Shown: positions 26,160-34,549 of the stretch, in pieces
How the letters are laid out: every line of letters starts with the position of its first letter
Numbering within the stretch: the stretch's first letter is position 1
Source of the DNA: Halocalculus aciditolerans
GTDB taxonomy: Archaea; Halobacteriota; Halobacteria; Halobacteriales; Halobacteriaceae
Direction: 5' to 3'
Length of the DNA stretch: 64,000 bases
Assembly (NCBI RefSeq): GCF_014647475.1
Contig: NZ_BMPG01000002.1
Location: forward strand, 496,001-560,000
Translations under genes and position numbers: made by a program
The notes under the pieces: model-generated
Database searches by the model: none
Seen by the model: the letters and a program-made list of their open reading frames with translations, nothing else
What the model was told of the DNA's origin: nothing

Positions 26160-26840
26160 CTACGCGTCTTCGAGCGGCACCCACTCGGTGGGAGTGGCGG
26201 AGATGCCGGTGACGCGGGCTTCGCGGACGCCGTCGTCGGTGAGCCGGATTTCGAGTCGGCCGTCGAAGAGCTGGCTGAGGGTGTTGACGACCTGGTCGTC
26301 GTGGCTGTCGGGGTCGATGGAGAAGAGGCCGAGCCAGTCGCGGCTCTGAATCTGGCTCGTGAAGACGTGGAGGAAGCGGAAGAGCCGCTGGAGGTCGACG
26401 TACATCAAGAGCGGGGAGAGGGAGTCGAAGCCGATGCGGAGGCGGTCGACGCCGCGTTCTTCGGCTTCGCGCGCGATCTCCGAGAACTGGATGCCGACGC
26501 CGGTGAGGTCGCCGGGCGAGGAGACGAAGTGCGCGAAGTCGAGGTTCTCCTCGCCGCCGCTGCGCGAGCTGACGCAGTCGATGACGCGGAGGAAGGTGCC
26601 GTCGTCGACGAGCGGGCGGTACTCTTCGGCGACGTCCGAGGCGGGAGTTCGGGAGGTGACGACGACCGCGCCTTCGTCGTCGTCGGTGCCGCGCGCGAGC
26701 AGGCGGAGCAGGAGCTGTCGCTTCCCAGTCATCGCCTGACCGCTCACGAGGAGGTTCGTCCCCGGTTCGACCTCCGCGAGCAACTCCTGGGGGAGTACGC
26801 CGTCGAGCGTGTATGGTTTAGCTGCTGGATGCACCGACAT
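26160..26840 (-). CDS. KaiC-like RecA-superfamily ATPase (haloarchaeal HTR-like/DUF7504)
   Basis: 226 residues. A degenerate Walker A reads SGQAMTGKRQLLL, and hydrophobic Walker B-like LRIGFDSLSPLLMYVD follows near residue 135. The rest resembles the RAD55/KaiC-type proteins common in haloarchaea with no known function, sometimes linked with signal transduction. Start MSVHPAAK (ATG 26840) is chosen over a TTG nine bases upstream. The gene lies downstream of the K+ channel on the same strand but has its own AT-rich upstream region. Confidence 0.78.
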   Translation of the reverse strand: MSVHPAAKPYTLDGVLPQELLAEVEPGTNLLVSGQAMTGKRQLLLRLLARGTDDDEGAVVVTSRTPASDVAEEYRPLVDDGTFLRVIDCVSSRSGGEENLDFAHFVSSPGDLTGVGIQFSEIAREAEERGVDRLRIGFDSLSPLLMYVDLQRLFRFLHVFTSQIQSRDWLGLFSIDPDSHDDQVVNTLSQLFDGRLEIRLTDDGVREARVTGISATPTEWVPLEDA

Positions 26841-26877
26841 CGAACCCAACTATCCGTTGGTGTTCGTACGCTCACGA

Positions 26878-26891
26878 CACATAAGTATGTG
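26878..26891 (-). promoter_or_regulatory. Palindromic AT-rich site upstream of the KaiC-like gene
   Basis: CACATA-AG-TATGTG is a perfect inverted repeat at 26878-26891, about 38-51 nt upstream of ATG 26840. It includes the most TATA-like sequence in the spacer (CTTATG on the minus strand), so it may be both promoter and operator. No regulator for it is evident nearby. Confidence 0.35.
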
Positions 26892-26947
26892 CGGGATAGC
26901 GCGGGAACGACTCCGACCGACAGTCGCGTGCAGAAGTGGACGAACGG

Positions 26948-28600
26948 TCAGTCTGTCGCGGGTGCGGGGGTGACGCCCGCGAGTTCGTTGAACGTCGCGA
27001 TGTCGGTGTCGGTGCCGGCGACGACGAGCGCGTCCCCGGTCCGGATGCGGAAGTCCGGGCCGAGGTCGGTGTGGACGTCGTCGTCGCGCTCCACGGCGAC
27101 GACGGTGCAGCCGGTTCGCGAGCGGATGTCGGCTTCGGCGAGCGTCAGTCCCTCGAAGCCGGGGGCGTCGGTGCGGACGATATCGACCTGGGTGTCGAGC
27201 GTCATGACGTCCTCGCCGAGGAGGGTGGCGGCGAGCATCCGGCCGCTGACGCGGGAGAGCGTGAGGACGTAGTCCGCGCCGGCGGCGTAGATGCGGTTCG
27301 CGGCCTCGGCTTCGTTCGCGCGGCAGATGATGTCGAGGTCGGCGGCGAACTCGCGCGCGACGAGCGTGGAGAAGACGGTGCTGGAGTCGTCGCCGAGCGC
27401 GAGGATGAGGGCGTCGGCGTCGCCGAGGTCGGCGGCTTCGAGCGTCTCCGTCTCGGTGACGTCGCCGACGACGTCGACGTCGTCGCCGTCGACGCGGTCG
27501 ACGAGCGTGGCGTCGATGTCGGTGCGTTCGAGGGATTCGTGGACGATGGAGCCGACTTCGCCCGCGCCGGCGACGACGACGCGCCCGTGGTCGCGGTCGT
27601 ACCGCGGGTCGGCGAGCGTGTACCGCTTGAGAGATTCGAGGGCCTCGCGAGAGCCGGCGACGAGGAGGATGGTGTTCCGGTGGAGTTCGCGGGCGGGCGG
27701 CGGGCCGGCGACGAACTCGCCGGCGAACCACGCCCCGATGACGTTCACGCCGGTCCGCTCGCGGATGCCGGCGTCGGCGAGCGTCGCGCCGTCCAGCTCG
27801 CTGTCGGACTGGATGGGGATTTCCGCGATTTCGAAGTCCGAGCCGATTTCGACGGTCTCTCCGAGGTCGGGCGTGATGGCGGACGTGACTCTGTCGGCGA
27901 GGCTGCGCCCGAGGATGACGTGCGGGCTGAGCACGCGGTCCGCGCCGGCGAGCCGGATGTAGCGGCCGCCCGCGGGGTCCTGGACGAACCCGACGAGCTC
28001 GACGTCGGGCGCGACTTCGCGGACGGAGAGCGCGACGATGGCGTTCGCCTCGTCGCCGCCGTCGAGCACGACGGCGCGGGCGTCGTCGACGCAGGCGCGT
28101 TCGAGCGTGCGTTCCTCCTCGGGGTCGCCGGCGACGACGGTGCGGCCGGCTTCGTGGAGTTCTCGCGCGCGTTCTTCGTCGTCGAGGACGATGACGTGGT
28201 CGACGCCCTGCGCGTCGAGTTCGTCGACGAGCGTGTCGCCGCGCGGCGTGAACCCGCAGATGACGACGTGGTCGGTGACGTCGACGCGCGTCGGCGGCTC
28301 GACTTCGAGCCGGCGTTCGATCCACGGGACGACGAAGATCGGGAGGGCGAGGAAGACGAGGAGGATGCCGGTGAACTGCATGACGACCATGAGGACGAGC
28401 ATCGGCGCGCTCTGCCAGCCGGCGTCCTCGCCGTACCCCGTCGTCGTGAAGGTCTCGACGACGACGTGGAGGGAGTAGAGGAGGGAGCGCGGGCGGCCTT
28501 CGAAGGTCGCCATGCCGTAGGCGTAGGCGAGCGTGCAGGCCACGGTGACGGCGGCGACGAGCGCGAGGTAGCCGGCGACGCGCCGCTGCTGGCGGTCCAT
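26948..28600 (-). CDS. Potassium channel with duplicated TrkA (RCK) domains
   Basis: 550 residues. Two helices flank a pore loop with the K+ selectivity filter TTTGYG (residues about 52-57). Two TrkA-N Rossmann domains (VVICGFTPRGDTLVDEL and RVVVAGAGEVGSIVHESL) and two TrkA-C domains (ending LDGATLADAGIRERTGVNVI and FEGLTLAEADIRSRTGCTVV) follow. One subunit therefore carries a full RCK tandem. It should conduct or gate K+, the main osmolyte of salt-in haloarchaea. Start MDRQQRR (ATG 28600) is preferred over one at 28645. Confidence 0.93.
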   Translation of the reverse strand: MDRQQRRVAGYLALVAAVTVACTLAYAYGMATFEGRPRSLLYSLHVVVETFTTTGYGEDAGWQSAPMLVLMVVMQFTGILLVFLALPIFVVPWIERRLEVEPPTRVDVTDHVVICGFTPRGDTLVDELDAQGVDHVIVLDDEERARELHEAGRTVVAGDPEEERTLERACVDDARAVVLDGGDEANAIVALSVREVAPDVELVGFVQDPAGGRYIRLAGADRVLSPHVILGRSLADRVTSAITPDLGETVEIGSDFEIAEIPIQSDSELDGATLADAGIRERTGVNVIGAWFAGEFVAGPPPARELHRNTILLVAGSREALESLKRYTLADPRYDRDHGRVVVAGAGEVGSIVHESLERTDIDATLVDRVDGDDVDVVGDVTETETLEAADLGDADALILALGDDSSTVFSTLVAREFAADLDIICRANEAEAANRIYAAGADYVLTLSRVSGRMLAATLLGEDVMTLDTQVDIVRTDAPGFEGLTLAEADIRSRTGCTVVAVERDDDVHTDLGPDFRIRTGDALVVAGTDTDIATFNELAGVTPAPATD

Positions 28601-28669
28601 GCCGGGAGCGTCCGCGCGGGCGACAGATAAATCCCGAACGTTCAATCCGCTCGCGCACCGACGTCCCCT

Positions 28670-29089
28670 GTGTCACTCGCTACTGCGCTCGCGGGGTTCG
28701 TCGTGGACGCGTCGCTCGGGAGTTGGCTCGGCGCGATGGCCTTCTTCTCCTTCGTCGCCGCGCCGACGACGTTCCGCGTGCTCGACGACGACGCGGGCCG
28801 CGTCGTGAACGCCATCTTCCCGACGTACTACGTCGTCGGCGTCGCGCTCGGCGCGCTCGCGGTCGTCGCGTGGGCGGCGCTGGGCGCTCTGAGCGCAGCG
28901 CCCTCGCTCGGCGTGCCGGCGATGGCGCTCGTCGGCGTGCTCTGTCACGCCTACGCGCGCTGGGCGCTCGTCCCGAAGATGGAGGCCGCGGGCGACGACG
29001 CGTTCGCGACCTATCACAAGCAGTCGGTCGGGCTGAACGGCGTCGCGATACTCGCCGTCACGCTCGCTCTGCTCGCCGCGCAGTTCTGA
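28670..29089 (+). CDS. DUF4149-like four-helix membrane protein
   Basis: 139 residues beginning at GTG 28670, with four helices. SWLGAMAFFSFVAAPTTFRVL, then AGRVVNAIFPTYYVVG, is the pattern of DUF4149/TMEM205-like proteins. KMEAAGDDAFATYHKQSVGLN before the final helix also fits that family. Function is unknown. It is divergent from the K+ channel, and the 69-bp spacer holds the promoters of both. Confidence 0.82.
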   Translation: MSLATALAGFVVDASLGSWLGAMAFFSFVAAPTTFRVLDDDAGRVVNAIFPTYYVVGVALGALAVVAWAALGALSAAPSLGVPAMALVGVLCHAYARWALVPKMEAAGDDAFATYHKQSVGLNGVAILAVTLALLAAQF

Positions 29090-29176
29090 TTACGCGCTCG
29101 GCTCGGAGCCGGCGTCCTCGACGCGCTGCCCGCGGTGCCCACAGCTCGTCCCGTCGACGGTGAGCGCCGTCGGCAT
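29090..29176 (-). pseudogene. Remnant of an HMA metallochaperone with an internal deletion
   Basis: A 28-codon frame reads ALTVDGTSCGHRGQRVEDA and then GSEPSA to a TAA. The front matches the start of an HMA domain (xLTVxGMxCGHCxxxV) and the end matches its usual C-terminus (VEDAGYExxA), while the roughly 36 residues between are missing. The first half also lost the CxxC second cysteine (CGHRG) and the GM methionine. It looks like an in-frame deletion between similar VEEA/VEDA codons. It lies 280 bp upstream of the copper ATPase, facing away from it. It could not bind metal as a normal chaperone. Confidence 0.65.
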
Positions 29177-29456
29177 CACCACCGGCTCCTCGGCTCACGG
29201 ATGAGGGACCGCTGACCCGGCCGTCGAACCACCGGCAGGGCTCCGAGAATGACTTTCGAAACCAAACCACGTACGAAGAGCCTCGAATCGCGTCCTCCCG
29301 CCGAGATACCGGGTTCTGATACCTCCTCAGTAGTGTGCAGTGTTCGGAGAATCGGCGTTTGATCGGCGAGTTCCCGAATCTTCTGAGGTTCGCCGCGCTG
29401 GATTCGTATTTTCGTAACGGGAACTGCATTAAACGAGGTCCACGTAGCGTGGGGTA
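29177..29456. other. Intergenic region upstream of copA, no gene seen
   Basis: These 280 bases have lower GC than the flanks. I found no plausible reading frame; the minus-strand frame through it is basic and Ser/Arg-rich, unlike proteins of this organism. The last 30 bases hold the copA promoter. The remainder may be decayed sequence linked to the HMA remnant on its left. Confidence 0.4.
29428..29452 (+). promoter_or_regulatory. copA promoter with inverted-repeat operator
   Basis: ATTAAAC (29429-29434 core) lies 27 nt before ATG 29457, so copA is probably leaderless. Between box and start sits the inverted repeat CCACG-TAG-CGTGG at 29440-29452. Its place right ahead of the transcription start suits a repressor or activator site for copper control; the AsnC-TRASH regulator 3 kb downstream is the obvious candidate. 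Confidence 0.45.
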
Positions 29457-32087
29457 ATGAGCGAACAGACCGGAACGATCGACGTGATGGGGATGTCCTG
29501 TGCGAGCTGTTCGGGGAGCGTGCGGGACGCCGTCGCCGCGCTCGACGGGGTGTCGTCGGCGAGCGCGAACTTCGCGACGGACGGCGCGACCGTGACGTAC
29601 GACCCGGAGCGCGTCTCGATGGCGGAGATTTACGACGCCATCCGCGGGGCGGGCTACGACCCGGTCTCCGAGACGGTCACGGTCGCCATCACGGGGATGA
29701 CGTGTGCGAACTGCGCGAGCACGAACGAGACGGCGCTGGAGGGCGTTCCCGGCGTCATCGAGGCGGACGTGAACTTCGCGACGGACGAAGCGCGCGTGAC
29801 CTACAACCCTTCGATGGTGTCGCTCGACGACCTCTACGACGCCGTCGAGGACGCGGGCTACGAGCCCGTGCGGGAGTCGGGAGCCGACGGCGGGGAGGGG
29901 GGTGCCGTCGACGAGGCGCGTTCCGCGGAGCTCGCGCGGCAGAAACGCCTCAGCCTCCTCGGCGCGGCGTTCACCGCGCCGCTCCTCGCGCTCATGGCCG
30001 TCCACCTGCTCTCACCGGGCACCGTTCCCGACACGATTCCGGGGACTGCGCTGCCGTTCGGTCTCGTGCCGTTCGCGCTCGCGACGCCCGTGCAGGTCCT
30101 GCTCGGCCGCGAGTTCTACGAGAACTCCTACCACGCGGTCTGGAAGAACCGGTCGGCGAACATGGACGTGCTCGTGGCGCTCGGGTCGACGACGGCGTAC
30201 GCGTACAGCGTCTTCGTGCTCGCCGGCGTGCTCCCGGGCGAGCTCTACTTCGACACGGCGGCGTTCGTCCTGCTCTTCGTAACGGTAGGAAACTACTTCG
30301 AGGCGCGGACGAAACACCGCGCGGGCGACGCGCTGCAGGAGCTCCTCGAACTCGAAGCCGACGAGGCGACGGTACTGGAGGACGGCGAGGAGCGGGCGGT
30401 CGACGTCGACGACATCGCGGTCGGCGACCGCCTGCTCGTCCGACCGGGGGAGAAGGTCCCGACGGACGGCGTCGTCGTCGAGGGGCAGTCCTCGGTGGAC
30501 GAGTCGATGGTGACGGGCGAGTCCGTGCCAGTGGAGAAGTCGGTCGGCGACGACGTGGTGGGCGGGACGGTGAACGAGAACGGCCGGCTCGTCGTGGAGG
30601 CGACGGCGGTCGGCGCGGACACGGCGCTCCAGCGCATCGTGCAAACGGTGAAAGAGGCGCAGTCGCGACAGCCGGACGTACAGCGGGTCGCGGACCGCAT
30701 CAGCGCGTACTTCGTGCCCGCGGTCGTGGTGAACGCGCTCGTCTGGGGAGTGCTCTGGTACGCGTGCCCGGGCGCGCTCGCGGGGTTCGTGGAGTGGCTG
30801 CCGCTCTGGGGGCTCACTGGTGGCGGGCCGGCGGTGGTCGGCGGCGCGGTGACGGCGTTCGAGTTCTCCGTGCTCGTCTTCGCGTCAGCGGTCCTCATCG
30901 CGTGTCCGTGCGCGCTCGGCCTCGCGACGCCGGCGGCGACGATGGTCGGGACGGCGCTCGGCGCGCAGAACGGCGTCCTGTTCAAGGGCGGCGACGTCCT
31001 CGAACGCGTGCAGTCCGTCGACACGGTCGTCTTCGACAAGACGGGAACGCTCACGACGGGCGAGATGACGCTCACCGACGTCGTCGCGCTCGACCGGACC
31101 GCGGCGGACGGCGGCGAGCGAACGGACGGTTCGCGAGGGACGTCGGAGCTCCGCTCCGACGGAGGGGCGGTGGCGAGCGGCGGCGGCGCGGACGCCGAGA
31201 CGACGCCCGCGGAAACCCGCCTGCTACGTGCGGCGGCGAGCGCGGAGCGCGGGAGCGAACACCCGCTCGGCGAGGCGCTCGTCGACGGCGCAGCGGAGCG
31301 AGGCATCGACCTCACGCATCCCGAGACGTTCGAGAGCGTCCCCGGGCACGGCATTCTCGCGTCCGTGGACGGCCACCGGGTTCTCGTCGGGAACCGCGCG
31401 CTCTTCGACCGCGAGGGGATTTCGGTTGACGCGGCCGAGTCGACCATCGAGGACGTCGCGTCGCAGGGGAAGACGCCGGTGCTCGTCGCCATCGACGGCG
31501 ACTTCGCGGGCGTGCTCGGCGTCGGCGACACGGTCCGCGAGACGGCGAAGGAGACGGTACAGGAACTCCTCGACCGCGGGCTGGGCGTCCGCCTCCTCAC
31601 GGGCGACAACGAGCGGACGGCCGCGGCGGTCGCCGCCGAGCTCGACATTCCCAGCGGGTGCGTCCGCGCGGACGTCCGTCCGGAAGAGAAGGCCGAGGTC
31701 ATCGACTCCCTGCGGACGCCGGGGACGCGCGTGATGATGGTCGGCGACGGCGTGAACGACGCGCCCGCGCTCGCCGCCGCGGACGTCGGCGTCGCCGTCG
31801 GTTCCGGGACGGACGTCGCCATCGAGGCGGCGGACGTCACGCTGATGCGCGACGACCCCTCGGACGTCGTGAAAGCCATCAACATCTCCGAGGCGACGCT
31901 GCAGAAAGTGAAGCAGAACCTCTTCTGGGCGCTCGGGTACAACACGCTCGCCATCCCGCTCGCCTCGCTCGGTCTCCTCCAACCCGCGCTCGCCGCGGCC
32001 GCGATGGCGTTCTCCTCGATGAGCGTCCTGACGAACAGCCTCCTCTTCCGGAACTACGACCCGAGCGAGCGGTACGAACGCCGCTGA
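29457..32087 (+). CDS. copA: Copper-translocating P1B-type ATPase
   Basis: 876 residues. Two N-terminal HMA domains have GMSCASC (C15, C18) and GMTCANC (C83, C86). Eight helices include the transport motif [11 protein letters not shown] (C483-P-C485); DKTGTLT has the phosphorylated Asp (D527), and VPGHG, GDNERTA and GDGVNDAP follow. The end [10 protein letters not shown] fits Cu+ exporters. It pumps Cu+ (or Ag+) outwards. A Gly/Ala/Asp-rich insertion (about residues 550-590) expands the ATP-binding region. The CopZ-like gene converges on its 3' end with no gap. Confidence 0.95.
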   Translation: MSEQTGTIDVMGMSCASCSGSVRDAVAALDGVSSASANFATDGATVTYDPERVSMAEIYDAIRGAGYDPVSETVTVAITGMTCANCASTNETALEGVPGVIEADVNFATDEARVTYNPSMVSLDDLYDAVEDAGYEPVRESGADGGEGGAVDEARSAELARQKRLSLLGAAFTAPLLALMAVHLLSPGTVPDTIPGTALPFGLVPFALATPVQVLLGREFYENSYHAVWKNRSANMDVLVALGSTTAYAYSVFVLAGVLPGELYFDTAAFVLLFVTVGNYFEARTKHRAGDALQELLELEADEATVLEDGEERAVDVDDIAVGDRLLVRPGEKVPTDGVVVEGQSSVDESMVTGESVPVEKSVGDDVVGGTVNENGRLVVEATAVGADTALQRIVQTVKEAQSRQPDVQRVADRISAYFVPAVVVNALVWGVLWYACPGALAGFVEWLPLWGLTGGGPAVVGGAVTAFEFSVLVFASAVLIACPCALGLATPAATMVGTALGAQNGVLFKGGDVLERVQSVDTVVFDKTGTLTTGEMTLTDVVALDRTAADGGERTDGSRGTSELRSDGGAVASGGGADAETTPAETRLLRAAASAERGSEHPLGEALVDGAAERGIDLTHPETFESVPGHGILASVDGHRVLVGNRALFDREGISVDAAESTIEDVASQGKTPVLVAIDGDFAGVLGVGDTVRETAKETVQELLDRGLGVRLLTGDNERTAAAVAAELDIPSGCVRADVRPEEKAEVIDSLRTPGTRVMMVGDGVNDAPALAAADVGVAVGSGTDVAIEAADVTLMRDDPSDVVKAINISEATLQKVKQNLFWALGYNTLAIPLASLGLLQPALAAAAMAFSSMSVLTNSLLFRNYDPSERYERR

Positions 32088-32291
32088 CTACTCTTTCTTC
32101 GTCGCCTTGTAGCCGACTTCTGCGATAGCGTCCTCGATGTCCTCGGCGTCGGCGTCGCCCTCGACGGTCGCTTCTTCGTCTGCGAGCGAGACGTCGACGT
32201 TCCGCGTGCCGGTGACGCCGTCGATCGCGCTCGTCACGACGCGCGAACAGCCTTCGCAGGTCATCCCCTCGATGTCGAACTTCTGGGACAT
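32088..32291 (-). CDS. copZ: HMA-domain copper chaperone, CopZ-like
   Basis: 67 residues, a single ferredoxin-like HMA domain with GMTCEGC (C12, C15) and a C-terminal KATKKE. It should carry Cu+ in the cytoplasm to the ATPase HMA domains. It is transcribed towards copA and ends exactly next to the copA stop, while its promoter is shared back-to-back with the AsnC-TRASH regulator gene. The two genes are thus likely to be regulated together. Confidence 0.9.
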   Translation of the reverse strand: MSQKFDIEGMTCEGCSRVVTSAIDGVTGTRNVDVSLADEEATVEGDADAEDIEDAIAEVGYKATKKE

Positions 32292-32386
32292 ATCCCGACG
32301 TACGACCCACCAATAATTCAGTGTTTTGGTTGCTTGAAAATAATTCGGGCGGGGGCGCTATATACCTCGGGCCGTAAGCTGACGGC
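32292..32386. promoter_or_regulatory. Divergent copZ / regulator promoter with direct repeats
   Basis: A strong TATATA box at 32359-32364 lies 23-28 nt before ATG 32387 and indicates a leaderless regulator gene. On the other strand an ATTATT box near 32311-32316 serves the copZ-like gene. The octamer AATAATTC occurs twice as a direct repeat (32312-32319 and 32339-32346), one overlapping the copZ box. These look like binding sites for a metal-responsive regulator, probably the AsnC-TRASH protein. Confidence 0.5.
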
Positions 32387-32977
32387 ATGCGGACGCTGGA
32401 CGACATCGACCGCGAGATTCTGCGCTTGCTCGCCGCCGACGCGCGACGGCCGTACAGTGAGATCGCGGAGGCGGTGGACCGCTCCCCGCCGACCGTCTCG
32501 GAGCGCATCGACCGCCTCCAGGAGCTCGGCGTCGTCCGCCGGTTCACGGTGGACATCGACCGCTCCCTCCTCGACACCGGGACGCCGATTCTCCTCGACG
32601 TCGAGGTGAAGCCCGCGGAGGTCGAATCCGTGCGGGCGGCGCTCGCGGAGTCCGACCGCGTCGAGCACGTCTTCGTGACGGCGGACGCCCGCGTCGTCGC
32701 GCAGGTCTACGTCCCCGACGGCGGCGTGCGGACGTTCCTCGCGGAGAACGTCCCGTTCGACGCGGTCCGCGAGTACGACGTCTCCCTGCTGAGCGAGAGC
32801 GACTGGACGCCGCGCGTCGGCGAGGCGGAGCTCGCGCTCACCTGCGCGGAGTGCGGAAACACCGTCACGGCCGAGGGGGAGTCCCTCCGCGTGGACGGAG
32901 AGCGGTACCACTTCTGCTGTCCGTCCTGCCTCGACCGGTTCGAGTCGACGTACGAGCGGTTGAGCGGCGGCGCGTGA
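32387..32977 (+). CDS. AsnC/Lrp family regulator with C-terminal TRASH domain
   Basis: 196 residues. Residues 1-55 are an AsnC winged HTH (DDIDREILRLLAADARRPYS then SPPTVSERIDRL). Residues about 65-135 resemble the Lrp RAM domain. The C-terminus is a TRASH metal-binding module with C153, C156, C177 and C181 (CAECGNT and HFCCPSC). TRASH proteins sense copper in archaea (CopR/CopT), and this gene sits between the chaperone and another HMA protein, so control of the island is the natural guess. Confidence 0.9.
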   Translation: MRTLDDIDREILRLLAADARRPYSEIAEAVDRSPPTVSERIDRLQELGVVRRFTVDIDRSLLDTGTPILLDVEVKPAEVESVRAALAESDRVEHVFVTADARVVAQVYVPDGGVRTFLAENVPFDAVREYDVSLLSESDWTPRVGEAELALTCAECGNTVTAEGESLRVDGERYHFCCPSCLDRFESTYERLSGGA

Positions 32978-33017
32978 GTAGCGTAAGGCCCTAACGTATC
33001 CCCCGCAAAAGCCGGGT

Positions 33018-33302
33018 ATGAGCACGACGCTCACCGTGGACGGCATGAACTGCGATGGCTGTGCGGACATCATCACCGGCGCGCTCGAGGAAGTCAGCGG
33101 CGTCGACGACGCGAGCGCGGACCTCGACGCGAAGACGGTCTCGGTCGACGGCGACGCCGACGCCGACGACCTGCTCGAAGCAGTCGAGTTCGCCGGCTAC
33201 GACGCGTCAATCGACGAGGCCGCCGACGAAACTGACGACGCCGACGAGGAGGCTGACGCCGAGGCCGCCGACGACGAGGGCGACGCCGACGACGAGGAGT
33301 AA
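33018..33302 (+). CDS. HMA-domain protein with long acidic tail
   Basis: 94 residues. The first 62 are an HMA domain with GMNCDGC (C11, C14). The last 32 are almost entirely Asp, Glu and Ala, without any other Cys or His. The N-terminal phrase STTLTVDGM is very close to that of the degenerate relic at 29090-29176, so the two may derive from one ancestor. The tail could be a halophilic solubility extension or a metal-buffering arm. It probably works with the neighbouring copper genes. Confidence 0.85.
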   Translation: MSTTLTVDGMNCDGCADIITGALEEVSGVDDASADLDAKTVSVDGDADADDLLEAVEFAGYDASIDEAADETDDADEEADAEAADDEGDADDEE

Positions 33303-33476
33303 GACGTCACCCCCCGGTTTTCTCTCGAACGCTCGACCGACGAGCGGCCGCTCCGCGATTCCCCGGCGACCGCTCCTCCGTCGTCCGAACGCGCGTGGTC
33401 GAGTTTCTTCGCCCCGCGGTTCGACTGTCGATATGTTCGGAGCACTATTCACTTCGGGGAGAATAGACGGGCAGCA

Positions 33477-33785
33477 ATGGACGACCTCACCGGGTTCCAG
33501 CGAGACCTCTTCTACGTCGTCGCCGGCCTCGACGAGCCGAAGGGTATCACCGTGCAGCGCGAGCTCGAATCCGCGTACGGCTCGTCGGTCATCCACGCCC
33601 GCGTCTATCAGAACCTCGACACGCTCGAAGGCGAATCACTCGTCGAGAAGGGCGCGAAGGACGCGCGGACGAACTACTACGACCTCACCGAGGCGGGCGA
33701 GGACGTCATCAGGGAGCGCCGGGAGTGGGAGCGCGAGTACCTCGCGGAGAGCGACGTCGAGGTCGAGGCGGTTACCGACACGTAA
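33477..33785 (+). CDS. PadR family transcriptional regulator
   Basis: 102 residues. LTGFQRDLFYVVAGLDEPKG followed by VQRELESAYG and VIHARVYQNLDTLE is the PadR winged-helix signature, and NYYDLTEAGEDVI closes the wing. The family normally represses a neighbouring target on sensing a small molecule. It is followed by another small HTH gene at 58 bp. A TATTCAC box about 30 nt upstream suggests a leaderless start at ATG 33477. Confidence 0.88.
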   Translation: MDDLTGFQRDLFYVVAGLDEPKGITVQRELESAYGSSVIHARVYQNLDTLEGESLVEKGAKDARTNYYDLTEAGEDVIRERREWEREYLAESDVEVEAVTDT

Positions 33786-33793
33786 CCCCCTGA

Positions 33794-33811
33794 CTCGGTC
33801 GTTACCGAGTA
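33794..33811. promoter_or_regulatory. Inverted repeat between two regulator genes
   Basis: ACTCGG-TCGTTA-CCGAGT forms a six-base inverted repeat with a six-base loop, between the PadR gene and the next HTH gene. It could be a hairpin ending the first transcript or an operator for the second. The loop carries a GTTACC motif that recurs nearby. Confidence 0.35.
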
Positions 33812-33843
33812 CCTAAGGGGGAGGCGGTCCTGGTTACAGGTAG

Positions 33844-34098
33844 ATGTTCAGCGAAGAAACCGTCCGTGATCTGCCGCCCAGCGCGAAGCTCGTCCTGAAG
33901 GTACTCGAGTACAACGGCGGCCTCACGCAGAAGGAGATCGTGGAGAAATCCCGACTCTCGCAGCGAACGGTTCGAGACGCGCTCGACCGCCTCCAAGAAG
34001 CGGACGTCGTGGAGAAAGACATCTACATCCCCGACGCTCGACAGAACCTCTACCGGCTGACGGTCGAGGACGCGAAGGCGACCATCGAAGCCGAGTAA
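33844..34098 (+). CDS. Small winged-helix regulator (MarR/TrmB-like)
   Basis: 84 residues, nearly all one winged helix. SAKLVLKVLEYNGGLTQKEI then LSQRTVRDALDRLQEADVV is the recognition helix region. No ligand domain is present. Homologues in haloarchaea are usually called MarR or TrmB-like. CCTGGTTACAGG lies six bases before its start, resembling sites ahead of the convergent HxlR gene. The stop is ten bases from the HxlR stop. Confidence 0.82.
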   Translation: MFSEETVRDLPPSAKLVLKVLEYNGGLTQKEIVEKSRLSQRTVRDALDRLQEADVVEKDIYIPDARQNLYRLTVEDAKATIEAE

Positions 34099-34108
34099 GT
34101 AGATTCGT

Positions 34109-34480
34109 TCAGACGACGGACGCGCTCCCTTCTTCCGCCTGAACGAGGTGTTCCTCGCCCCACTCGCCGAGCGCGACGATGACGGGTTCGAGGGACTCCC
34201 CGTGTTCGGTCAGCGAGTACTGGACGCGCACGGGTTTCTCGTTCACGACCGTCCGGTCGACGAGTTCCTTCTCTCCGAGGTCGTCGAGGCTCTCCGAGAG
34301 CACCTTACTGGAGATGCCGTCGACTTCCGATTCGAGTTCGCTGAAGCCGAGCGGGCCGTCTTCGAGGAGGCGGGCGATGATGACGGGATGCCACTTCTTG
34401 CCGACGAGGGAGGCGGTGGCGGTGACCGGACACCACTCCTCGCCGGGACAAGACGTCGGGAGTCGCGCGTCGTCGCTCAT
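34109..34480 (-). CDS. HxlR family transcriptional regulator
   Basis: 123 residues from ATG 34480. CPVTATASLVGKKWHPVIIARLLEDG and FSELESEVDGISSKVLSESLDDL are diagnostic of HxlR winged helices. An N-terminal Cys pair (C-PGEEW-C) could sense redox or electrophile stress. It lies downstream of the photolyase gene on the same strand, with 64 bp between. Several TTACC/GGTAA copies surround its promoter and may be its own operator. Confidence 0.9.
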   Translation of the reverse strand: MSDDARLPTSCPGEEWCPVTATASLVGKKWHPVIIARLLEDGPLGFSELESEVDGISSKVLSESLDDLGEKELVDRTVVNEKPVRVQYSLTEHGESLEPVIVALGEWGEEHLVQAEEGSASVV

Positions 34481-34502
34481 GCTGGGTCGAAGGCCGCCCG
34501 CG

Positions 34503-34549
34503 GCCATAAACTTACCTTCCGTAACCAGGTAACCACTGGGTTCGTTACC
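34503..34549 (-). promoter_or_regulatory. HxlR promoter with repeated GTTACC motifs
   Basis: On the plus strand CTTACC (34511), CGTAACC (34520), GGTAACC (34529) and GTTACC (34544) fall within 40 bases just upstream of the HxlR gene. On the minus strand TTAC-GGAAG-GTAA is an inverted repeat next to the likely TATA box (AAGTTTATGG, about 34503-34512). The cluster also overlaps the 3' end of the photolyase gene. Autoregulation by HxlR is likely. Confidence 0.45.

Noticed and set aside
26936-28630. 564-residue plus-strand frame opposite the K+ channel
   Set aside because: It mirrors the K+ channel gene on the other strand, where selectivity filter and TrkA domains are intact.
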